Of a stretch of DNA of 64,000 nt, positions 8,811-16,309 are shown piece after piece. The DNA lies in the NCBI GenBank assembly GCA_964537035.1, contig CAZIAK010000010.1, forward strand, positions 51,157 to 115,156. The letters run 5' to 3'. The notes under the pieces were generated by a model, which saw only the letters and a program-made list of their open reading frames with translations, made no database searches and was not told the origin of the DNA. Position 1 is the first letter of the stretch, and each line of letters starts with the position of its first letter. Source of the stretch: CAZIAK01 sp964537035 (lineage in GTDB: Bacteria > Planctomycetota > B15-G4). Position numbers and translations under genes: made by a program.

Positions 8811-9239
8811 TCAGGGCTGTCTCGAGCCGTCGTTGAGCAAGGCGACCAACCAGGCCAGCACGCTGGCGTTGGCAGGCAAGAACGTCCAGGTGCTCAGCTC
8901 GTCTGCTCCGACCCAGGACAGTTGTTGGCCCAACAGCGGCCGCGCCTCGTCGTCGCCGTCCGCAGAGCAGAGGAAGAACTCGACGGCCACCGCGCGCTCC
9001 TTGTCATGCCACGACTGGCACTCGATGGACTCGATGACCTCGACCGCCAGGCCCACCTCTTCGAGGCATTCGCGCCGGGCCGCCTGTGCGCCGCTCTCCC
9101 CCGCCTCCACGCCACCGCCGGGAAACTCCCAGTAACCGTTCCACGGCCCGCCTCCCGCTCGGGTCTGCACCAGCACGCGCCCCGCGCGCAAGATGACCGC
9201 CACCGCGACCTGGCGTGTCACCGGCTCCTGATCGCTCAC
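8811..9239 (-). CDS. Nudix hydrolase, MutT-like
   Basis: The 142-residue product carries a complete Nudix box (GGGVEAGES, then RECLEEVG) at about residues 41-63, in the G-x5-E-x7-REUxEExGU pattern that binds Mg2+ and cleaves nucleoside diphosphate-X bonds. WEFPGGGVEAGE and the conserved late Trp region suggest a MutT-like 8-oxo-dGTP sanitiser, but the substrate is an inference. It starts at GTG 9239, overlapping the upstream methyltransferase stop by 4 bases (GTGA), so it is the last gene of a translationally coupled four-gene operon. Confidence 0.86.
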   Translation of the reverse strand: MSDQEPVTRQVAVAVILRAGRVLVQTRAGGGPWNGYWEFPGGGVEAGESGAQAARRECLEEVGLAVEVIESIECQSWHDKERAVAVEFFLCSADGDDEARPLLGQQLSWVGADELSTWTFLPANASVLAWLVALLNDGSRQP

Positions 9240-10063
9240 GTCGAGAGGGCTCGGTACCAGTCCGCCATCAGGATCGACCCTGCCATGGCCACGTTCAGGC
9301 TGTCGACGCCTGGCACCTGGGGGACGGTCACAGCGGGCACGCCGCTGACCGACGACAGCCCCCGGGTCTCATGGCCCAGCAGGAGCAGGCAGCGCTCGGG
9401 GAGCGGGCGCTCCGGCGACTGGCCCTCGGGGCTGGGCGCGTCGGGGCTGCGGCCAGCACTTTCCACTGGCGACGCAGGCTCGGGCGGGAGCGCAGCGACG
9501 GGCCGCAGATCGGTGGCCCCCAGCAAGCTCTCCAGATCGTCCACTGCCAAGCAGGGCATGGCGAACACCGCGCCCGCCGACGAGCGGATGACCTTGGGCC
9601 CCCAGACGTCGGCGGTGCCCGGCAGGGTCACACACAGCGAGGCACCGAACGCTCGGGCGGAGCGCAGCAAGGTGCCCACGTTGCCCGGGTCTTGCAGGCC
9701 GCACAGCACGGCCACAAGCGCCGGCCCCGCGGCAGGCAGGTCGCTCAAGAGGCCAGCAGGCGGTAGAGGCAGGGCGGCCAGCAGCGGCGGGCCGTGGTCA
9801 CGGTCGGCTTCCTTCGAGAGGTCGCCAGCCGGGGCCCAGAGCACGGTGGCTCCCGCGGCGTGAGCCCTGTCGAGCAGATCACCATGACGGTCGGCCAACG
9901 ACTCGGCGATGACCACGACTCGCGGCGCCAGGGCAGCCGCCAGGGCCTCGCCCAGGAGTGTCGCCCCTTCGACCAGACACTCCCCGGCGAGACGACGCTC
10001 CCGTGCTCGGGCCAGGCCCGCCAGCTGGCGCAGCTCGGCGCGGGTGGCCGTGCGACCGTTCAT
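9236..10063 (-). CDS. TrmH/SpoU-family RNA 2'-O-methyltransferase
   Basis: The 275-residue product is a SPOUT-fold enzyme transferring methyl from SAM to a ribose 2'-OH in rRNA or tRNA. The N-terminal third resembles the SpoU substrate-binding domain. The catalytic part has all three motifs: DPGNVGTLLRSARAFGA, LLLGHETRGLS and VPQVPGVDSLNVAMAGSILM, which build the trefoil-knot SAM site. A Pro/Ser/Glu-rich insertion sits between motifs 1 and 2. ATG 10063 is chosen because it overlaps the upstream stop codon (ATGA); the frame could be extended to 10123 but that would invade the upstream gene. The exact target nucleotide is unknown. Confidence 0.88.
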   Translation of the reverse strand: MNGRTATRAELRQLAGLARARERRLAGECLVEGATLLGEALAAALAPRVVVIAESLADRHGDLLDRAHAAGATVLWAPAGDLSKEADRDHGPPLLAALPLPPAGLLSDLPAAGPALVAVLCGLQDPGNVGTLLRSARAFGASLCVTLPGTADVWGPKVIRSSAGAVFAMPCLAVDDLESLLGATDLRPVAALPPEPASPVESAGRSPDAPSPEGQSPERPLPERCLLLLGHETRGLSSVSGVPAVTVPQVPGVDSLNVAMAGSILMADWYRALST

Positions 10064-11007
10064 GGGCGCCACAGGTGGGCGACCCGTCCTGCGTCGTCGC
10101 CGAGGCCATCCCCCGCGACCCAACCAGCGGACATCTCTGGCGTGTTGTGGTCGATCACCACCTCGCCCGCCGCCGTGACCAGGATCAGCCCGGAGCGGCC
10201 CCGGTGGTCACCGTCGTGGTCGATCAGTTCGTCGAGGGCCTGAGCCACGGCGTCTTTGGCTGCCATGCCGTCCGACACCAGCTGCACGCAGCGCCGGGCG
10301 GTCCCCTGACGCATCAGGGCCTCGCCCACGCCCGTGGTCACCGCCGCGCCCACGCGGTCGTCAGCCCAGAAGCCAGCGCCCACCACGGGCGAATCTCCCA
10401 CCCGCCCCGTGCGCTTGCAGCTCATGCCGCCGGTGGACACGCCCGCGGTCAGGTGGCCCTGGGCGTCGAGACACACGGCGCCTACGGTGTCGAGGGCGGG
10501 CGCGGAGTCGCTGGCCACGGACGCACCGGCCTGGCGCTCGTGGAGCAGGCGCAGCGTCCGCTCGGTGACGAGGTCTGCGGGATCACACCGCGGCGCGCCG
10601 GACACGTCGATCAGCTGGTCAGACTCGGGGGGCGCCACGAAGCGACCGAAGTCACCGTCGTCGAGCAGGTGCTCGGCCAACAGCACGGGATGCATGGTGC
10701 GACGCACACCGGTGACAGCGCCGTAGCGCCTGGAGCCCCCCACCATCATGCCCGCATCCATGCTCACCGAACCGTCTGCTGCCAGGGTCGAGCCACGACC
10801 CGCGTTCATGATCGTGTGGGCTTCCATGTGCATGATCGCCGCGAGCACGGCCTGGCGGGAACCCGCCGCCCCATCGGCTTGTAGCGCCTGCTGCCCGGCT
10901 CTCAGGGCCTGAGCCACACCCTCCAGATACTGGGCACGATCGTCTGCGCTGGCCAGTGAACCCGCGCCCCCGTGCACGACCCACACAGGCGTCGAGTGCC
11001 CCGTCAT
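10060..11007 (-). CDS. isoaspartyl peptidase / L-asparaginase (Ntn hydrolase, family T2)
   Basis: The 315-residue precursor belongs to the plant/EcAIII-type asparaginases, which self-cleave before a Thr to expose the nucleophile. The expected cleavage site is before Thr in ALDTVGAVCLD (about residue 173), followed by the family motif STGGMSCKRTGRVGDSP that binds the beta-aspartyl substrate. The N-terminal VVHGGAG is also characteristic. No signal peptide is seen, so it is cytoplasmic. ATG 11007 shares its A with the rlmI stop (TGATG), and the 3' end overlaps the methyltransferase by 4 bases. The likely role is repair or recycling of beta-aspartyl peptides. Confidence 0.9.
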   Translation of the reverse strand: MTGHSTPVWVVHGGAGSLASADDRAQYLEGVAQALRAGQQALQADGAAGSRQAVLAAIMHMEAHTIMNAGRGSTLAADGSVSMDAGMMVGGSRRYGAVTGVRRTMHPVLLAEHLLDDGDFGRFVAPPESDQLIDVSGAPRCDPADLVTERTLRLLHERQAGASVASDSAPALDTVGAVCLDAQGHLTAGVSTGGMSCKRTGRVGDSPVVGAGFWADDRVGAAVTTGVGEALMRQGTARRCVQLVSDGMAAKDAVAQALDELIDHDGDHRGRSGLILVTAAGEVVIDHNTPEMSAGWVAGDGLGDDAGRVAHLWRP

Positions 11008-12239
11008 CAGTCGACTCGCAACCACAGCGCCTTGAGGTACTCAGACTCAGGACACTCGACATGCACGGGGTGGCAGATGGCCGCGCCGGTGCTGCGCAAA
11101 AGGCGCACGTTGCGCCCCGCCTTGCGAGCGGCCACTCGCACCAGCTCCAGCAGGTCATCCCGAGGCAGCAGTCCAGAGCACGAACAGCTGAGCAACAAAC
11201 CACCGGGCCGCATGAGCTGGATGGCCAGACGGTTGAGGTCGTGGTACTTGCCCCGCCCCAGTCGGTCGTCGCTACGCGAGGCGATGAACTTGGGCGGGTC
11301 GAGCACCATGGCGTCGAAGCGCCGATCGCCCTCGCCCAGTTGGCGCAGCCAATCAAAGGCGTCAGACTTCACCAGGGACACGCGCACCTGGTTGAGGTTC
11401 GCGTTGGCTCTGGCGGTGGCCAGGGCTGACTCGTCGATGTCGACTGCGGTGACAGACTTGGGTTCGCCCAGCACCAACGCCGTGGTAGAGAAGCCCCCGG
11501 TGTAGCAGCACACGTCTGCGACATCGGCTCCGCCCACCAGGCTGGCGAAGTCGTGGCGGTTGTCCCGTTGGTCGCAGAAGAAGCCCGTCTTGTGACCGGC
11601 GGCCAGGTCGACGTGAAAGCGCACGCTGTACTCGTTGATCTTGAGCTTCTTGGGGCAACCGTCGCTGCGCCACGAGGTCGCGCGCACGCCTTCGAGGCGG
11701 GCCACGCGCTCGGGCATCTCGACCGTGTGATACGCCGTGCCCAGTCGCCCGTGCAGGGCCTCGAGCAGCGGGTCGATCAAGCCCAACCACCCCGCGCTGT
11801 GCAGCTGGATCGAGAGCACGTCCCCGTAGCGATCCACGATCAGGCCAGAGAGCCCGTCAGCCTCGGCGTGGATCACCCGCCAGGCGTCCGTCTGGTCGAT
11901 CCCCGGCCACGACTCGCGCAGGGCCACCGCCCGGTCGATGGTGTCGATCAGGGCCAGCTCATCGAAGCGCACATCGCCGCTGGTCAGCCGCCGCAGGGCG
12001 ATGTCGGAGCGGGGGTTCCAGATGGCGTCGCCCACCACACCCCCATCGGGAGCGTGCATGGTCACCAGGCCAGGACCACTCAGCCCGTCTGGCTTCTGGG
12101 ACACAAGCCCTTTGCGCACAAAGGGATGGGGCGATGGCCAGGTGGTCAGTCCGACAACGGGAGGCCGGGCAGGGAAGACGTCTTCGGCAGGATCTGGCAT
12201 GGGCTCGACACCTTGCCACGAGGGTGGCGTCTGCGCCAT
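11007..12239 (-). CDS. rlmI: RlmI-like 23S rRNA (cytosine-C5)-methyltransferase
   Basis: The 410-residue product is a class I SAM-dependent methyltransferase of the RlmI/RlmK type, which makes m5C in 23S rRNA. It has an N-terminal PUA-like part (about 20-110), a central EEHE-like substrate domain and a Rossmann domain with VADVCCYTGGFSTTALV (motif I), TAVDIDESAL and MVLDPPKF (motif IV). A Cys-containing CSCSG segment near residue 350 fits the C5 mechanism. ATG 12239 follows a good ribosome binding site (GGAG, about 6 bases upstream). An upstream extension of the frame to 12467 crosses the palindromic repeat and is rejected. First gene of the operon continuing to the Nudix gene. Confidence 0.88.
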   Translation of the reverse strand: MAQTPPSWQGVEPMPDPAEDVFPARPPVVGLTTWPSPHPFVRKGLVSQKPDGLSGPGLVTMHAPDGGVVGDAIWNPRSDIALRRLTSGDVRFDELALIDTIDRAVALRESWPGIDQTDAWRVIHAEADGLSGLIVDRYGDVLSIQLHSAGWLGLIDPLLEALHGRLGTAYHTVEMPERVARLEGVRATSWRSDGCPKKLKINEYSVRFHVDLAAGHKTGFFCDQRDNRHDFASLVGGADVADVCCYTGGFSTTALVLGEPKSVTAVDIDESALATARANANLNQVRVSLVKSDAFDWLRQLGEGDRRFDAMVLDPPKFIASRSDDRLGRGKYHDLNRLAIQLMRPGGLLLSCSCSGLLPRDDLLELVRVAARKAGRNVRLLRSTGAAICHPVHVECPESEYLKALWLRVD

Positions 12240-12263
12240 AGGTCTCCTTCTCTGGGGTGGTCC

Positions 12264-12366
12264 GGGCGTCCCTGTTTCTTGCCAAGGGGGGCCGTGGCGC
12301 TCAGACAACTCGCCTCCAGCTCGTGAACTCGCTCCAGACCCCCCTTGGCAAGAAACAGGGACGCCC
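12264..12366. repeat. palindromic intergenic element, copy A
   Basis: A perfect 28-base inverted repeat (12264-12291 and 12339-12366, starting GGGCGTCCCTGTTTCTTGCC) encloses a 47-base loop. Copy B at 32936-33036 is the same element in the opposite orientation, with a 47-base loop of related sequence. Homology to copy B continues about 30 bases beyond the right arm, to roughly 12396. The element sits just upstream of the rlmI ribosome binding site. It codes for nothing credible and resembles a MITE or large REP-type element. Confidence 0.88.
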
Positions 12367-12831
12367 TCGCCGGTGGAGGGGCAGGAGACTCTGGCCTTCC
12401 TTATGTTCATTTCTTGCGGGCCAACGCGCTGCGTTGTGCCTTGCGATGGCGGTCGAAGCATGGTCACGGAGCGGTCAGTGTTGACGGGGCCTGATGTGTG
12501 CGGCGCGATGGCTCATCGGAAGGAACACGCTGTCCGGCAAGCGAGGAAGCTCAGCGAACCACGACGAAATCAGCACGCCAGANNNNNNNNNNNNNNNNNN
12601 NNNNNNNNNNNNNNNNNNNNNNNNNNNNNNNNNNNNNNNNNNNNNNNNNNNNNNNNNNNNNNNNNNNNNNNNNNNNNNNNNNCGCTGTCCGGCAAGCGAG
12701 GAAGCTCAGCGAACCACGACGAAATCAGCACGCCAGAGACGCCCCCGGTCAGGCCATGGTTGCCAGATCTCCCACTGATGAGGGTAGGCCTACCCGGCGC
12801 ACCCCAAGCTGCAGACCCGGAGCACAACCAC
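12367..12831. other. intergenic region containing an assembly gap
   Basis: No credible gene lies between the palindromic element and the glycosyltransferase gene. The stretch holds 100 Ns (12583-12682) flanked by an identical 55-base sequence (12528-12582 and 12683-12737). That is the signature of two contigs sharing a 55-base overlap, joined with an arbitrary gap. The true distance is probably 155 bases shorter. Open frames drawn through the Ns are not genes. Confidence 0.85.
12782..12795. terminator. 14-base perfect palindrome downstream of the glycosyltransferase gene
   Basis: GGGTAGGCCTACCC is self-complementary and lies 36 bases past the stop of the minus-strand gene ending at 12832. 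It could fold as a 5-base stem with a GGCC loop, ending the long operon, or be a protein-binding site. There is no T-run, so termination is only a possibility. Confidence 0.3.
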
Positions 12832-13893
12832 CTAAAGCCGTTTCAGGCTTTGCCCCAGCACCCTCGCGACGCTCAGTCTGGTCATGCAGCGGTGGTCGAT
12901 GGGACATCGCTTCAGCTGGCACGGGCTGCAGGGCACCTCTTCGCGGAGCACCACGCTTCCAGACAGGTTGGTGTTGGTGAAGCGGGGATCGGTCGAGCCC
13001 ATGAGCACCACGGTGGGTACGCCGAAGGCTGGCCCCAGGTGGCGGGGGCCTGTGTCCGTGCTGATCAGCAGGTCGAGTCGACGCACCACGGCCTTGAGCG
13101 TGGACAACTCCATGGAGGCGTCGGCGGCGGTGACCACAGCGCTGCTGGCAGAGGCGGCGATCGACCGGGCCAGATCTCGCTCACCGGGCCCGCAGAAGAC
13201 CACGACCCTCGCTCCTGCCTGTGCCGCCAGCCCGTCGGCCACGGCGGCGAAGCGATCGGCGTACCAGAGCTTGCTGGGACCGAATGATGAGCCCGGGTGA
13301 ATGCCCACCAGAGGCGCGCAGTCTACGAGGCCCTGGCCTACGAGCCAATCCTTCGCCCGGCTCTCGTCCTCTTCGGTGGTGCTCAACTGGTAGTGGTGAT
13401 CTCCGCGGGGGATGCCCAGGTGCTCCAGGAGCCTGAAGTAGTACTCCACCATGGGCGTGGGCAGGCGATGGCGGCCCGCCTCTCGGGGATGAGCCAGGCT
13501 CTCTGTCAGTAGGGCTGACCGTCCCCCGCCGCTGTAACCTGCCCGGCCAGGTACCCGAGCCATGGCCAGCACCAGCGCGGACGAGAACGAGTTCGTCAGC
13601 AGAATGGCCCGGTCGAAGTTGCCATCTGCCACCCGGCGAGCCGACGTGAGCAGGCCAGCCCAGCCAGCCACCGTGCGCCGTGGCAACTCGATCAGATCGT
13701 CGAACAGCGTGCTGCCCGACAAGAGGGGCGCGCAGTGGGCAGGGCCTCCCACCGTGATGTGCGTGGAGGGCCAGTGGCGCCGTAGGGCAGCCAGGGCCGG
13801 GGTGGCCATGACCACGTCGCCGATCCAGTTGGGCAAGCGCACCAGGAGGCGCCGTGGCGGTGCAGGAGCGCTCGGCGAGTCAGGCCCGCTCAG
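12832..13893 (-). CDS. glycosyltransferase family 9 (heptosyltransferase-like)
   Basis: The product (353 residues from the start used here) is a GT-B enzyme of family 9, which adds heptose to the LPS core from ADP-heptose in the cytoplasm. Visible marks are the N-terminal LPNWIGDVVMATPAL, GIHPGSSFGPSKLWYADRFA (sugar-nucleotide site) and STDTGPRHLGPAFGVPTVVLMGSTDP near the C-terminus. Two Cys pairs near the end (CSPCQLKRC) are common in heptosyltransferases. The start is uncertain: no ATG, GTG or TTG suits the N-terminus, while a CTG at 13893 overlaps the hldE stop as CTGA, in the style of the other overlaps in this operon. Its position after hldE, which makes the sugar donor, supports the role. 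Confidence 0.84.
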   Translation of the reverse strand: MSGPDSPSAPAPPRRLLVRLPNWIGDVVMATPALAALRRHWPSTHITVGGPAHCAPLLSGSTLFDDLIELPRRTVAGWAGLLTSARRVADGNFDRAILLTNSFSSALVLAMARVPGRAGYSGGGRSALLTESLAHPREAGRHRLPTPMVEYYFRLLEHLGIPRGDHHYQLSTTEEDESRAKDWLVGQGLVDCAPLVGIHPGSSFGPSKLWYADRFAAVADGLAAQAGARVVVFCGPGERDLARSIAASASSAVVTAADASMELSTLKAVVRRLDLLISTDTGPRHLGPAFGVPTVVLMGSTDPRFTNTNLSGSVVLREEVPCSPCQLKRCPIDHRCMTRLSVARVLGQSLKRL

Positions 13894-15350
13894 GAACCCT
13901 CTCCGCTGCGAATCCGCGCCAGGGTGTTGGTGGTCGAGTAGCCGTCCTTCATGGACGCCAGGACCACGTGCCCGCCGTGCTCTTCGACCCACTCGCGTCC
14001 CACCACGCCCTTGTCGGCCCAATCTTCGCCCTTCACCAGGACGTCGGGGGTCAGGCTCTCGATGAGCTTCAGCGGCGTGTCGTCATCGAAGACGGTGACG
14101 AAGCTCACGCATTCGAGGCCGGCGAGCAAGGCCATGCGGTCGCCTTCGGCGTTGACCGGCCGCTCCGGCCCCTTCAGCCTGCTCACGCTGGCGTCGGAGT
14201 TGACGCCCACCACCAGCACGTCGCCGAAGCTCCGAGACTCTTGCAGGTAGGTCAGGTGACCCACGTGCAGCACGTCGAAACACCCGTTGGTGAAGACGAT
14301 GCGCCGCCCCCTGGCCCTCTCCGAGGAGAGCTGCGCCAGCAGATCGGCATGCTGCAAGACCTTGTCACGGGTCGAACCTCCCTCGACCAGGGCGCTGCGG
14401 ATATCGGCCGCCGTGATCGCCGCCACGCCAAAGCGCTGCACGGTGATGCCCGCGGCCACGGTGGCCAGACGCATGGCCTGCTCCATGCCTGCGCCCAGGG
14501 CGAGGGTCTGGGCCAGCACGGAGATGACCGTGTCCCCCGCGCCGGTGACGTCGTACACCGAGCGTGTCCGGGCGGGGATCGACCACTCGCCCGAGCCGTC
14601 CGCCATGCGGCAGTACATCCCCTGGGGGCCGAGCGTGATGATCGCTGCTTCGAGACCCAGGTCGGCGCACAGCGCATTGGCCGCATCGCGCACCGCCTCT
14701 TTCGAATCGAGCACCAGCCCGGTGGCGGTCTCGGCTTCGAGCTTGTTGGGCGTGATCATGCTGGCACCGCGGTAGATCGAATAGTCCTTGCCCTTGGGGT
14801 CGACCAGCACTCGGGGACGGCCAGGCGCTCGCAGCAGACGGTCGAGAACCGCCGTGCAGAGCACGCCCTTGCCGTAGTCAGAGACCACGACGATGTCCAC
14901 GTCGACGATGGCCTTCTCGATGGCAGCCAGCAAGGCCGCTTCGACCGCAGGGGACGGTGCGCCCACGACCTCTTCATCGATGCGCAGCAGCTGCTGGTTC
15001 TGGCTGACCAGGCGGGTCTTGCAGATCGTCGGCCGAGTGTTGTCCACCACGAGGGAGTCGATACTGCAGCCCGAGTCGCGCAGCAACCCACGGATCAGCT
15101 CGGCGCCGCTGTCGTCACCCACCAGCGCCACGCAACGGACCTGGGCACCGAGGGCCGCCAGGTTCGCCGCCACATTGCCACAGCCGCCGAGCCGAAGCTC
15201 TTCGCGGGTGGCCGCCAGCACAGGGATGGGCGCCTCGGGAGAGATGCGCTGGGTGCTCCCGTGTTGGTAGCGGTCGAGGATCATGTCGCCCACCAACAGC
15301 ACCCGGGGGTGTTCAGACGGTGAGAGCAGAGGCAGGAGAGCAGAGCTCAT
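13890..15350 (-). CDS. hldE: bifunctional heptose-7-phosphate kinase / heptose-1-phosphate adenylyltransferase
   Basis: The 486-residue product carries two activities for ADP-heptose synthesis: a ribokinase-like PfkB domain (1-320) and a nucleotidyltransferase domain (about 345-486). The kinase shows GGCGNVAANLAALGA and the DVTGAGDTVIS anion hole with its catalytic Asp. The transferase shows FTNGCFDVLHVGHLTYLQ with the HxGH motif, then the VKGEDW and YSTTN elements. Length matches full-size HldE/RfaE. ATG 15350 overlaps the previous stop by 4 bases and the end overlaps the glycosyltransferase start. It implies a heptose-containing LPS core. Confidence 0.95.
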   Translation of the reverse strand: MSSALLPLLSPSEHPRVLLVGDMILDRYQHGSTQRISPEAPIPVLAATREELRLGGCGNVAANLAALGAQVRCVALVGDDSGAELIRGLLRDSGCSIDSLVVDNTRPTICKTRLVSQNQQLLRIDEEVVGAPSPAVEAALLAAIEKAIVDVDIVVVSDYGKGVLCTAVLDRLLRAPGRPRVLVDPKGKDYSIYRGASMITPNKLEAETATGLVLDSKEAVRDAANALCADLGLEAAIITLGPQGMYCRMADGSGEWSIPARTRSVYDVTGAGDTVISVLAQTLALGAGMEQAMRLATVAAGITVQRFGVAAITAADIRSALVEGGSTRDKVLQHADLLAQLSSERARGRRIVFTNGCFDVLHVGHLTYLQESRSFGDVLVVGVNSDASVSRLKGPERPVNAEGDRMALLAGLECVSFVTVFDDDTPLKLIESLTPDVLVKGEDWADKGVVGREWVEEHGGHVVLASMKDGYSTTNTLARIRSGEGS

Positions 15351-16282
15351 GAGGTGAGTTCTTTCAGGACGGCCCAGCGCAGCAGGGGCAGATTCAGTTC
15401 GTGGTGACCCGTGATCTCGAAGGCCTGCCCCCCTGGCCGCTCGAGCACGTTCACTCGGGGTCGGTAGTGTCGCAGCATGTCGAGATTCGCCGTGCTGAAG
15501 CCCTCAACCACGTGCCCCAGATTGCGGGCCAGGTTGAGCGCCTTGACGAAGACCTCGGGCAGGATCACCGCCGAGCCCAGGTTGATGTACACGCCCCCGG
15601 ACAGCTTTGCCACCACGGCGGCCAGGCGATGAAAGTCGTTCATGGTGGCCGCGCCGATGGCCGCCCCGTCGGCGTTGCCATGCATGTGCACTGTGTCCGT
15701 GCCGATGGCTACGTGCACGGTGAAAGGCACAGCGAGACGATGGGCCGCGGCCGCCAGGCTGAGCGACTCGTTGGGTAGACCGTTCTCGACGATGTGCCGC
15801 CCCAAGGCGGCGCCCAACCCTTCGCCAGCGTCGGCCGCCACACGAGCCGCGTGGTTCACCGCCTGCGCGGTCTCGTGCACCATGCCCCAGCTGCCCTCGG
15901 CCAGCCCTGGCCCCACGTCTTCGGACGAGTGGCCCACGGCGGCGATCTCGAAGTCGTGGATGGCGCCAGAGCCATTGGTCGCCAGGGCGTTGATCACGCC
16001 CCGCTCCATCAGGTCGATGAGCAGGGGCGAGAGGCCCGTCTTGACCACATGACCGCCGAAGCCCAGCAGCACCGGGGCACCGCGACGATGGGCCGCCACG
16101 ATGGCGCTGGCCAGCTGCTTCAACGCCCGGGCCCCCAGCAGATCGGGGAGGCTATCCAACACATCCGCGCCAGGGCCCACCGGGTCGATAGGCCTTGCGA
16201 ACATGGCGGTGTCGACCTTGTGCTCCCGAGCCGAGACCGAGGTGGTCTGGACACGCGAGGGATCGAGGGGCGGAAACTCCAT
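15347..16282 (-). CDS. conserved protein between lpxL and hldE, possibly deoxyhypusine-synthase-like
   Basis: The 311-residue cytoplasmic protein has no signal peptide. Distinctive segments are LLGFGGHVVKTGLSPLL (about 73-89), NGSGAIHDFE followed by HSSEDVG, VAIGTDTVHMHGNADGAAIG and VYINLGSAVILPEVF. Gly-rich loops and the GSGAIHDFE block suggest a Rossmann-type nucleotide fold and remind me of deoxyhypusine synthase. I recall similar conserved proteins near hldE in other diderm bacteria, but function is unknown to me. It overlaps hldE by 4 bases and follows the acyltransferase gene by 27 bases, so a link to LPS-core or sugar-phosphate metabolism is likely. The family assignment is tentative. 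Confidence 0.6.
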   Translation of the reverse strand: MEFPPLDPSRVQTTSVSAREHKVDTAMFARPIDPVGPGADVLDSLPDLLGARALKQLASAIVAAHRRGAPVLLGFGGHVVKTGLSPLLIDLMERGVINALATNGSGAIHDFEIAAVGHSSEDVGPGLAEGSWGMVHETAQAVNHAARVAADAGEGLGAALGRHIVENGLPNESLSLAAAAHRLAVPFTVHVAIGTDTVHMHGNADGAAIGAATMNDFHRLAAVVAKLSGGVYINLGSAVILPEVFVKALNLARNLGHVVEGFSTANLDMLRHYRPRVNVLERPGGQAFEITGHHELNLPLLRWAVLKELTS

Positions 16283-16309
16283 GGCAGCAAGCGCTCGGGG
16301 CGAGGGACG

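Noticed and set aside
12240..12467. N-terminal extension of rlmI
   Set aside because: The extension is a translation of the palindromic element, and ATG 12239 has its own ribosome binding site.
12528..12737. Direct repeat of 55 bases as an attachment site or CRISPR-like repeat
   Set aside because: The two copies exactly flank the N gap and are best explained as one contig overlap.
11938..13287. Plus-strand open frame running through the 100-N gap
   Set aside because: It crosses the palindromic element and the Ns and is antisense to rlmI and the glycosyltransferase; the composition is not protein-like.
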